From assembly GCA_009691355.1 (NCBI GenBank), contig SICW01000012.1:1-15930 (forward strand): a stretch of DNA of 15,930 bases, in the 5' to 3' direction. The DNA is from Candidatus Woesearchaeota archaeon (GTDB lineage: Archaea; Nanobdellota; Nanobdellia; SCGC-AAA011-G17; GW2011-AR17). Below, piece after piece: positions 1-5,274 of the stretch (positions are counted from its first letter, which is position 1; each line of letters starts with the position of its first letter). Made by a program: the position numbers and the translations under genes. Under the pieces are notes generated by a model. It saw nothing but the letters and a program-made list of their open reading frames with translations. It was not told where the DNA came from and did no database searches.

Positions 1-2
1 CT

Positions 3-617
3 GAAGAGCATGATGCATGGGTGCTTGAAGCATATGAAAAGTATCCGGATGTCATCATCCCCATGCTTGCAGGTTTTGATCCCGCTGATCCTGATGCAGC
101 ATCCTATGTTGAAGAGCAATTAAAAACGGGGAAATGGAAAGGTATTGGTGAACTAGATTTACGAAACCAGGTGAAGAAAACAACAACAGCTATGAATGAT
201 CCAACTATGATGGAAATTTATGCACTTGCTGCAGAATATGATGTTCCTATCTTTTTCCATTATGATTCTTGTTATGAAACGGATTGTGATTCTGGCAAAG
301 CAGAGTACGAAGAAGCCCTTGCAGAAAACCCAAATACCATCTTTATTACTGCGCATAGATGTGATGAAGACCTTATGAAGAAGTATGACAATTTGTATTG
401 TGAACCTGAAAGCTTGGCATCACAGCTCCCAGATGCCTCACTTCTAGATAGAGTTATGATTGGAACGGATGTTCAGCATGAGGATCTTAAGGTGCAGATG
501 ACGAGTAGCTATGAAGAATTTATTGCAGCTGAACGAGAAAATATAGAAAAGTTGGATTCTGATGTTCAAGAAAAGATATTGCACGGAACTGCTGAAGATG
601 TGTTCCATCTGTCTTAG
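3..617 (+). CDS. Amidohydrolase-family metal-dependent hydrolase, C-terminal part (cut by left edge)
   Basis: The frame is open to the left edge, so only the last 204 residues are visible; the GTG at position 21 is an internal Val and not a start. The fragment reads as the second half of a TIM-barrel amidohydrolase of the Amidohydrolase_2 type. In order one sees a strand with GIGELDL (about fragment residues 47-53), VPIFFHYD with a candidate metal-binding His (H86), NTIFITAHRC with a second His (H118), RVMIGTDV with the conserved late-barrel Asp (D155), and a terminal KILHGTAEDVF that corresponds to the family's 'IL..NA..LF' ending. In this family these residues bind one or two metal ions that activate water. 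The N-terminal HxH motif would lie outside the window, so substrate and metal number cannot be told. It ends 36 nt before rnhB, which has its own promoter. Confidence 0.75.
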   Translation, partial: EEHDAWVLEAYEKYPDVIIPMLAGFDPADPDAASYVEEQLKTGKWKGIGELDLRNQVKKTTTAMNDPTMMEIYALAAEYDVPIFFHYDSCYETDCDSGKAEYEEALAENPNTIFITAHRCDEDLMKKYDNLYCEPESLASQLPDASLLDRVMIGTDVQHEDLKVQMTSSYEEFIAAERENIEKLDSDVQEKILHGTAEDVFHLS

Positions 618-622
618 GAAAG

Positions 623-631
623 CTTTATATT
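623..631 (+). promoter_or_regulatory. Archaeal TATA box for rnhB
   Basis: CTTTATATT is centred 27 nt before the rnhB ATG at 654, the spacing expected for a leaderless archaeal transcript. No Shine-Dalgarno sequence precedes the ATG, which agrees with this. Confidence 0.65.
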
Positions 632-653
632 TCTCTATAAAATAAAACTATTT

Positions 654-1289
654 ATGACACTTATTCTCGGATGCGACGAAGCTGGACGTGGCCCAGTCAT
701 AGGCCCTTTAGTTATGTGTGGAGTTGTTGTAGAAGAAGATGCTTTAGCTAAGCTTATAGAAATAGGTGTAAAAGATTCTAAGCTCCTTACTGAAAGAAAA
801 AGAGAAGCATTGTTTGAGTCGATTAAACATATCGTCAAAGCATACAAACTGATTATTGTTGAACCTGCAGAGATTGATGAGGCAGTGAATTCTAAGACTA
901 CAAATCTCAATAACTTAGAAGCTATCAAAACAGCGTTGATCCTTAATGAACTGAAACCAGATGTCGCAATTGTGGATTGTCCAAGTAATAATATCCCTGC
1001 ATACACAGAATACTTACAACACCTTCTTACTGTAAAAATGAAGCTAACCTTAGAGCATAATGCGGAGAAGCATGTGCAAGTTGCGGCAGCATCCATCCTT
1101 GCAAAAGTTACTCGAGATAGGATTATTGAAGACCTTAAGACAAAATATGGGGATATGGGTTCTGGCTATCCGAGCGATCCAAAAACGAAAGCGTTTCTTT
1201 TACAAAATGCAAAGAAATATCCCGAGATATTTAGAAAGTCTTGGGCTACCTATAAAAACCTTGCACAGCAAAGCCTCAAGGACTATTAG
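654..1289 (+). CDS. rnhB: Ribonuclease HII
   Basis: This 211-aa protein is an RNase HII, which cuts the RNA strand of RNA-DNA hybrids and single ribonucleotides in DNA, a role in Okazaki primer and misincorporated ribonucleotide removal. Visible motifs are CDEAGRGPVIGP (D8 and E9, metal ligands), DSKLL at 41-45, VDCP with the third acidic ligand D108, AASILAKVTRDR at 145-156, and the archaeal GSGYPSDP motif at 169-176, whose Tyr172 and neighbours contact the RNA-DNA junction in the family. Length is normal for archaeal members without a C-terminal tail. One oddity: at the usual position of the fourth acid (KAD just before the VSAAS motif) there is Ala137, with Glu138 one residue later. The ATG is 27 nt downstream of a TATA box, so the mRNA is probably leaderless. 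Confidence 0.95.
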   Translation: MTLILGCDEAGRGPVIGPLVMCGVVVEEDALAKLIEIGVKDSKLLTERKREALFESIKHIVKAYKLIIVEPAEIDEAVNSKTTNLNNLEAIKTALILNELKPDVAIVDCPSNNIPAYTEYLQHLLTVKMKLTLEHNAEKHVQVAAASILAKVTRDRIIEDLKTKYGDMGSGYPSDPKTKAFLLQNAKKYPEIFRKSWATYKNLAQQSLKDY

Positions 1290-1299
1290 CATCACAAAA

Positions 1300-1307
1300 C
1301 TTATATA
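1300..1307 (+). promoter_or_regulatory. TATA box for the exported-protein operon
   Basis: CTTATATA after an A-rich stretch, centred about 39 nt before the ATG at 1343. Transcription would start near 1329, giving a leader of about 14 nt that carries a Shine-Dalgarno sequence. This contrasts with the leaderless neighbours. Confidence 0.6.
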
Positions 1308-1330
1308 CTTTCTTTGTTCAATATCTCTTT

Positions 1331-1336
1331 GGAGGA
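1331..1336 (+). promoter_or_regulatory. Strong Shine-Dalgarno sequence
   Basis: GGAGGA ends 6 nt before the ATG at 1343. It is one of the few strong ribosome binding sites in the window and supports that start, which also opens directly into a signal peptide. Confidence 0.75.
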
Positions 1337-1342
1337 ATATTT

Positions 1343-2380
1343 ATGAAAAAATTTTTAACCATACTATCCTTATTGGTTCTCTTTACACTTTTTAGTGTTC
1401 TTGCTGATGATAGTGAAGATACACAGCGATTTGAAGTCGCACAGGCGCATGTTGCTTATCAAGCAGCAAAAGTAAGTGTGGGTATGGATACCACGATTAG
1501 TTATATTCAGGAACTTGGTGGAGATACAACTGAACTAGTGACTATTCAAGGAGAATATGAAACTCTTTCTGCACAAATACAAACTTTCACTTCTATTTCC
1601 GGTCTTCGTGCTGGAAATGAACAACTTAGGGATAAAATAAAGGAGTTTAGAGAAGCTGCTACAACTCTTGTTGAAGATAATGGTGGAGATGTACTCACAC
1701 TTCGAGCACAAATAGATGCTGCTGTAGAAGCTGATGCAGATGTACAAGCTGCAAAAGAAGCATTCTCTAGTACTGCACAAAGTTACACAACTGATCGTTT
1801 TGACAGACACTATGAGCGACTCCAAGCAATTTATGACAGAATCTCTGCACAGTATGGAGAAAGTAATCCTGATGAGGTTGCAAATTTGCAAAGTATTTTA
1901 GATTCTATCGCAAGCTATGGAGATACTCTTGAAAGTGCTGCTGCTACTGGAGATATGGATATTATCAAAGAGACCTATGAATCTATCCATGAACTGAATC
2001 AAGAGTTTATCCAAGCAGTACAAGATCTTTCTGCTGGTACAGGAACTGGAAGACCTATGGGAGAAGCTAGAGCTGAAGGACAAAGTATGAGAGCAGAAAA
2101 AATCCTTGAAGATATGCAAACTGCTATAAGTGAACTGACTTCTTTAGGCTATGAAACGTCTAGTCTTCAAACACTTTATGAAACTGCACAAAGTGATTAT
2201 ACCGCAGAACAAAGTTCTGGAGACTATACTACTTTTCAAGCAGATGTACAAGCATACATTGATGCAACAAAAGAGCTTGTTGGAGCAAGTAGTCCAAGGA
2301 TTAAGAAACTAGAGTTCTCTGCAGGATCTTTAGCTGAACAAATTGCATCTGGCGAAATTGAAGCAGAAGGAAGTGCTTAA
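1343..2380 (+). CDS. Secreted all-helical protein with internal repeats, function unknown
   Basis: I do not recognise this 345-aa protein. It opens with a signal peptide (MKKF followed by a hydrophobic stretch, residues 4-20, probable cleavage near ADD at 21-23), so it is probably exported. The rest is rich in Ala, Glu, Gln, Thr and Ser and predicted from its pattern to be long amphipathic helices. Three stretches look like degenerate copies of one helical unit: about 51-110 (ISYIQELGGDTTEL ... LV), 156-226 (YDRISAQYGESNPDEV ... QAV) and 260-313 (TAISELTSLGYETSSL ... LV), each with a helix, a Gly/Tyr-containing turn followed by Asp/Glu/Thr, then further helices. No cysteines, no catalytic motif and no C-terminal membrane anchor are visible. 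It is followed after one nucleotide by a small lipoprotein gene and shares its promoter. A structural or binding protein at the cell surface is a reasonable guess only. Confidence 0.85.
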   Translation: MKKFLTILSLLVLFTLFSVLADDSEDTQRFEVAQAHVAYQAAKVSVGMDTTISYIQELGGDTTELVTIQGEYETLSAQIQTFTSISGLRAGNEQLRDKIKEFREAATTLVEDNGGDVLTLRAQIDAAVEADADVQAAKEAFSSTAQSYTTDRFDRHYERLQAIYDRISAQYGESNPDEVANLQSILDSIASYGDTLESAAATGDMDIIKETYESIHELNQEFIQAVQDLSAGTGTGRPMGEARAEGQSMRAEKILEDMQTAISELTSLGYETSSLQTLYETAQSDYTAEQSSGDYTTFQADVQAYIDATKELVGASSPRIKKLEFSAGSLAEQIASGEIEAEGSA

Positions 2381-2381
2381 A

Positions 2382-2615
2382 ATGAGAACACTTTTTTCTA
2401 TTTTTATTGTGCTTCTTTTGCTTGTTGGAGTCTTTGGATGTGCACAGAGAGTAACTGAAGAAACGGGTATGGGTAGTACAGAAGATGCTAGTGCAGATGA
2501 TGATGACTCTGAAGAATTAGAGACTGAAGACGATGACTCTGAGTTAGAAGCTGCAAATGATGATTCTGAGTTAGATATCGCGGATGAAGAAGATGATCTT
2601 GGTGAGGTCATTTAA
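2382..2615 (+). CDS. Small, highly acidic lipoprotein-like protein
   Basis: This 77-aa protein starts at the ATG one nucleotide after the stop of the upstream gene, so the two are probably translationally coupled. A longer reading from the TTG at 2343 is unlikely because the ATG opens directly into a signal sequence. Residues 1-20 are a signal peptide that ends in a lipobox-like VFGC, giving a candidate lipid-modified Cys20. The mature part is almost entirely acidic, with three imperfect copies of a DDSE-L-E/D motif (DDDSEELE, DDDSELE, NDDSELD) and hardly any positive charge after Arg22. Such tails can bind cations or basic proteins, but no function is known. It may be the membrane-anchored partner of the helical secreted protein in the same operon. 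Confidence 0.75.
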   Translation: MRTLFSIFIVLLLLVGVFGCAQRVTEETGMGSTEDASADDDDSEELETEDDDSELEAANDDSELDIADEEDDLGEVI

Positions 2616-2630
2616 TTTTTTTCTTTTTTT
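2616..2630 (+). terminator. T-rich archaeal terminator between convergent genes
   Basis: A run of T with one C directly follows the TAA of the acidic lipoprotein gene. Archaeal RNA polymerase stops on such T tracts without a hairpin. It abuts the stop codon of the convergent minus-strand gene at 2629. Confidence 0.55.
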
Positions 2631-3729
2631 AAGTATAAATATCTCTTGGAAATAAGGCAGGGAATATTTCTAAAAATTGCCTTCTTTTATATGCTTGATG
2701 AGTAACTTCTGGTCTTTCTGTACGGATTTTATGATCTTCTAAGGTTAAAATCTGCATTTCTACAGGGACTCGTTCATAGAAAATCTGAGGCATAGAAATT
2801 GTTCTTTGTATAGGTACAGGAATTCTGAGGATAAACTTAATTATCCCATATTCACCACTTGAAGCTGAGCCAGTCTTTTGTTTTCGAGTATCTTTATACC
2901 TTTCAAAATAACCAATAGGCCTTGTTTCTCTTCTTAAGAAATTTACTAGTGCATCTCTTTCTCTATCATCTTCTACAATGAGTTCTGCACCCAAATAATC
3001 TTTTATTTCTTCTGCTGCTTCCCTTTCTTTATAGATTTTCATTAAGATGGATTTGTAGTTTGGAGCATAGGTTTGATTTGGACCAAGATACTTTACTCGA
3101 AAGGGCATAGCTCTATCTTTTGAAGAATATACCTTTATTTCTGGAACTGTATCCCAACAAGAAGAAATATGGCCCTCCCTGTTACAGGTAGTTTTGTTTG
3201 TAAACCCCAAAAGATCTTCCAAACTTTTTCTTAGTACAGGTGCATACTGTAGGGCATTTAACACCAGAGGGCATTCATCAATGGTTGTTGTTCTATAGCC
3301 CAATTCTAATATTCGACAAGCTTCAGATGCTTCTCTTTTGATACGATTTCTAAATGTTGCTTCTCTTCTTCCACTTTCAAAATTAAAATGAGCATCTTTT
3401 ACAAATTGAAAGATATCAAATGGCTCCAAAGGTGTCCTTATTTCTAGATCTTCAAAACATTCTGGTACATGTTCTTTGAGCAAAGCATTTATTGCTGCAA
3501 CTCCTCTTTGTGCAGATTGATAAAAAAGAGTATTTACTTCTTCATCTGTTCTTCCTGGAAAAAGTGTAAAACGAATTGCATTTAGAGGGTAATCTCTTTC
3601 CCTTCCTGCTACTGCAAGACGCGTCGTTGTTTTTCTGAGAAAGGGCATGGTTGGATCTAAATAAGGAAATGCCTTCCACACAGGAGGAGCATCTTCTTCA
3701 TGGAAATAGAGTTCTTCTGAGAGCCGCAT
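2629..3729 (-). CDS. Divergent RelA/SpoT-like nucleotidyltransferase
   Basis: The C-terminal half (about residues 195-348) of this 366-aa protein follows the RelA/SpoT synthetase pattern in order. R211-V-K213 plus YKSILMKI (225-232) resembles the ATP-binding R.K..YSI..K region. EIKDYLGAELIV (241-252) matches the DI.D..GIRIIV strand with the Mg-binding Asp (D244). YFERYKD (274-280) resembles RFKDY, GEYGIIKF (292-299) the G-loop with its guanine-stacking Tyr (Y294), and PVEMQILTLEDH (322-333) the PVEVQIRT..MH motif with the second acid E324 and H333. THQAYK (343-348) matches AHW.YK. Family members make (p)ppGpp, and some modify ATP or tRNA. The GIR Arg is Glu249 and the QIRT Arg is Leu328, so substrate preference may differ. 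The N-terminal ~195 residues are unrecognised; no HD hydrolase motif is visible. The gene lies 36 nt downstream of the channel gene on the same strand. Confidence 0.7.
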   Translation of the reverse strand: MRLSEELYFHEEDAPPVWKAFPYLDPTMPFLRKTTTRLAVAGRERDYPLNAIRFTLFPGRTDEEVNTLFYQSAQRGVAAINALLKEHVPECFEDLEIRTPLEPFDIFQFVKDAHFNFESGRREATFRNRIKREASEACRILELGYRTTTIDECPLVLNALQYAPVLRKSLEDLLGFTNKTTCNREGHISSCWDTVPEIKVYSSKDRAMPFRVKYLGPNQTYAPNYKSILMKIYKEREAAEEIKDYLGAELIVEDDRERDALVNFLRRETRPIGYFERYKDTRKQKTGSASSGEYGIIKFILRIPVPIQRTISMPQIFYERVPVEMQILTLEDHKIRTERPEVTHQAYKRRQFLEIFPALFPRDIYT

Positions 3730-3752
3730 GGAAAAAAGGAGTTTAAAGGATC

Positions 3753-3760
3753 TTTAAAAA
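3753..3760 (-). promoter_or_regulatory. Possible TATA box for the RelA/SpoT-like gene
   Basis: On the minus strand this reads TTTTTAAA, centred about 27 nt before the ATG at 3729, the leaderless spacing seen elsewhere here. A second AT-rich match (CATATAAATA at about 3763-3772) is 38 nt away. The gene may also be read through from the channel gene upstream. Confidence 0.4.
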
Positions 3761-3765
3761 GGTAT

Positions 3766-4659
3766 TTATATGAAAAAAAGAAGGAGGATTATGTAGACTA
3801 AAGGAACAGCCCAGAGAACATTATACTGTGTCCTTCTATGCAAGCGATCTACCACTTCTGTTTTCTTTCTTTCTTGTAGTTCTAACATTGCAATGTTAAT
3901 AATAAAACTGAAGAGAAGGACCATATAGGTGACCATCATAAATTTATCTGCAAAGGTGAGGTAGCCTACTGGGGGAATTTGATTACTAATAGAAACGTGG
4001 AACATGACGGAGGCAACTAAACTAGAGCCAGCCATAGTTAAACGGGTGGAAACTTTATCTGGATCAATGAGGAAACTAAACACTACTACGAGCATGATGA
4101 AAATAACTGGAAGGAAGGTTTTGAGGAAGGCATTGAGAACAATTCTTGAAATATCAATACTAAACACATATTGAGAGTATGTTTCATTATAGACAGAATA
4201 GTTATGTTCGCTGACGTTTGCTGACCAACCATCCATGTTCCAGCCTGTAAAGACAATGGAAGGATCAATACCCGATTCTTCAACATTGGTGATGTAGATT
4301 AGGTTCTCTGTTGTCTTTGCCTTATCCTCTAATATAATTTGCATTTTTTGTGCATCAAAGGGAAAGGACCTTAAATCAATAGGAGAATTTAAATTTGCTT
4401 GAATTCTGTAAAATTTTTCATTTGGTTCATCAATAATTTTTTCTACGCTTGCAGCACGACCATTCATGAATTCAAAATTTTCTGGGTGACACTCTACTTC
4501 ACACTTCATAGATAAATAGAAATCTGCTGTAAAAGAACCAGTTGCAATGTCAAACTTCCCTAGATTTAAGACGTAGAGACCAACTTCTACTTGGTCTTGT
4601 GCTGCTACCAAGGGAAGGCAGAGTAAAACAATGAAGAGAAGGAATAAGAATTTGTTCAT
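3766..4659 (-). CDS. Pentameric ligand-gated ion channel (Cys-loop receptor superfamily)
   Basis: This 297-aa membrane protein is a prokaryotic-type pentameric ligand-gated channel, the group of GLIC and ELIC. It has a signal peptide (1-20, cleavage after VAA) and a β-rich extracellular domain starting VEVGLYVLNLGKFD and FTADFYLS. LRSFPFD (96-102) holds the family's conserved FPFD loop, and GW (139-140, repeated as GW 144-145) follows. M1 is about 173-197, M2 about 205-225 beginning RLTMAGSSLVAS, then the M2-M3 loop IPPVGYLTFADKF (228-240), M3 about 241-260, a short basic cytoplasmic loop, and M4 about 279-297 ending at the C terminus. Length is typical. The eukaryotic Cys loop is absent, as in other prokaryotic members; C53 and C57 form a separate close pair. 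The ligand is unknown. A TATA box 29 nt upstream predicts a leaderless mRNA. Confidence 0.9.
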   Translation of the reverse strand: MNKFLFLLFIVLLCLPLVAAQDQVEVGLYVLNLGKFDIATGSFTADFYLSMKCEVECHPENFEFMNGRAASVEKIIDEPNEKFYRIQANLNSPIDLRSFPFDAQKMQIILEDKAKTTENLIYITNVEESGIDPSIVFTGWNMDGWSANVSEHNYSVYNETYSQYVFSIDISRIVLNAFLKTFLPVIFIMLVVVFSFLIDPDKVSTRLTMAGSSLVASVMFHVSISNQIPPVGYLTFADKFMMVTYMVLLFSFIINIAMLELQERKKTEVVDRLHRRTQYNVLWAVPLVYIILLLFFI

Positions 4660-4682
4660 GGGAGTTGTGAGAAAAGTAGAAG

Positions 4683-4692
4683 TTTATATAAT
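4683..4692 (-). promoter_or_regulatory. TATA box for the channel gene
   Basis: On the minus strand it reads ATTATATAAA, centred 28-29 nt before the ATG at 4659, consistent with a leaderless start. It shares the 158-nt intergenic region with the divergent nrdR promoter. Confidence 0.65.
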
Positions 4693-4735
4693 TTTTGAAA
4701 GATTTTCAGAAGCTATATTCTTGAGTATAAGAATG

Positions 4736-4744
4736 TTTATAAAG
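4736..4744 (+). promoter_or_regulatory. TATA box for nrdR-nrdJ
   Basis: TTTATAAAG would direct transcription from about 4766, leaving a leader of about 50 nt before the nrdR ATG. Both NrdR-box-like palindromes lie in that leader. An alternative weaker TATA (GTATAC at 4791-4796) would give a leaderless start at 4818 and would itself be part of a palindrome arm. Confidence 0.5.
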
Positions 4745-4775
4745 TTCTCACCTGTAGGAAGAGATACAGCATATG

Positions 4776-4797
4776 GGTATACAATCAGGTGTATACC
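4776..4797 (+). promoter_or_regulatory. Putative NrdR box 1 (inverted repeat)
   Basis: GGTATAC (4776-4782) and GTATACC (4791-4797) form a perfect 7-bp inverted repeat around an 8-nt centre. The inner 16 bp (4779-4794) agree with the recalled bacterial NrdR box acaCwAtATaTwGtgt at about 10 of 16 places. Binding by NrdR is inferred. Confidence 0.5.
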
Positions 4798-4812
4798 ACA
4801 ATAGGTTGTGGT
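4795..4812 (+). promoter_or_regulatory. Putative NrdR box 2 (inverted repeat)
   Basis: ACCACAA (4795-4801) and TTGTGGT (4806-4812) are perfect 7-bp arms around TAGG. The central 16 bp, CCACAATAGGTTGTGG, agree with the recalled NrdR box at about 12 of 16 places. The site ends 5 nt before the nrdR start codon, so bound NrdR would block transcription of its own operon. Confidence 0.6.
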
Positions 4813-4817
4813 TTGCT

Positions 4818-5264
4818 ATGAGGTGTGTCTTTTGTCAACATTTGGAAACGAAGGTCGTTGATAAGAGAGATATCGATAGTGAAACAAGACGAAGAAGGGA
4901 ATGCTTGAAGTGTAAAAAGAGGTTTACGACTTCTGAACATGTACGAGAAATTCCTTTAGCTATTGTCAAAAAAGATGGTCGAAGAGAACACTTTGATCAT
5001 GACAAACTTAAACGAGGTTTACTTAAGGCTTGTGAAAAACGACCTGTACCCGTGGAAAAAATAGAGCAAGTGGTTGAAAAAATTGAAGCAGAGCTTCGCA
5101 AACTGAATACAAAGGAAATCAAAAGCATAGTCATTGGGGACAAAGTTATGAGAGAGCTCAAAAGGCTTGATCCTGTCGCCTACGTACGATTCGCTTCAGT
5201 GTACAAGGAATTCAAGGACATTGAAGATTTTAAAAAAGAAATATTAGAAATAAAAAAGAAATGA
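4818..5264 (+). CDS. nrdR: Transcriptional repressor NrdR
   Basis: NrdR senses ATP/dATP and represses ribonucleotide reductase genes. I start it at the ATG at 4818 (148 aa), not at the upstream in-frame ATG at 4773, because the family begins MRC-x-x-C exactly here and the extra 15 codons would run through the operator palindromes. The N-terminal zinc ribbon has C3-x-x-C6 and C29-x-x-C32, with RRRRECLKCKKRFTT (24-38) as the DNA-binding ribbon signature. The ATP cone follows from about residue 44 (IPLAIVKKDGRREHFDHDKL) to about 136, ending in the hallmark VAYVRFASVYKEFKD. Length is normal for the family. nrdJ begins 10 nt after the stop, so the regulator and its target enzyme are one operon; the palindromes before the start suggest autoregulation. 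NrdR is mainly bacterial, so its presence in an archaeal setting suggests old transfer. Confidence 0.95.
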   Translation: MRCVFCQHLETKVVDKRDIDSETRRRRECLKCKKRFTTSEHVREIPLAIVKKDGRREHFDHDKLKRGLLKACEKRPVPVEKIEQVVEKIEAELRKLNTKEIKSIVIGDKVMRELKRLDPVAYVRFASVYKEFKDIEDFKKEILEIKKK

Positions 5265-5267
5265 GGT
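5263..5267 (+). promoter_or_regulatory. Shine-Dalgarno sequence of nrdJ
   Basis: GAGGT overlaps the nrdR TGA stop and lies 7 nt before the nrdJ ATG at 5275, supporting coupled translation of the two genes. Confidence 0.6.
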
Positions 5268-5274
5268 AAAAAAG

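Noticed and set aside
2343..2381. Upstream TTG start for the acidic lipoprotein
   Set aside because: It lies inside the previous gene and would bury the signal peptide; the ATG at 2382 opens it cleanly.
2629..3729. HD phosphohydrolase domain in the N-terminal half of the RelA/SpoT-like protein
   Set aside because: Histidines are sparse and no HD pair with the expected spacing is visible, so a bifunctional Rel architecture is not supported.
4773..4817. Longer nrdR start at the upstream ATG
   Set aside because: The 15 extra codons have no counterpart in the family, and they run through the two operator-like palindromes; the MRC..C start at 4818 is canonical.
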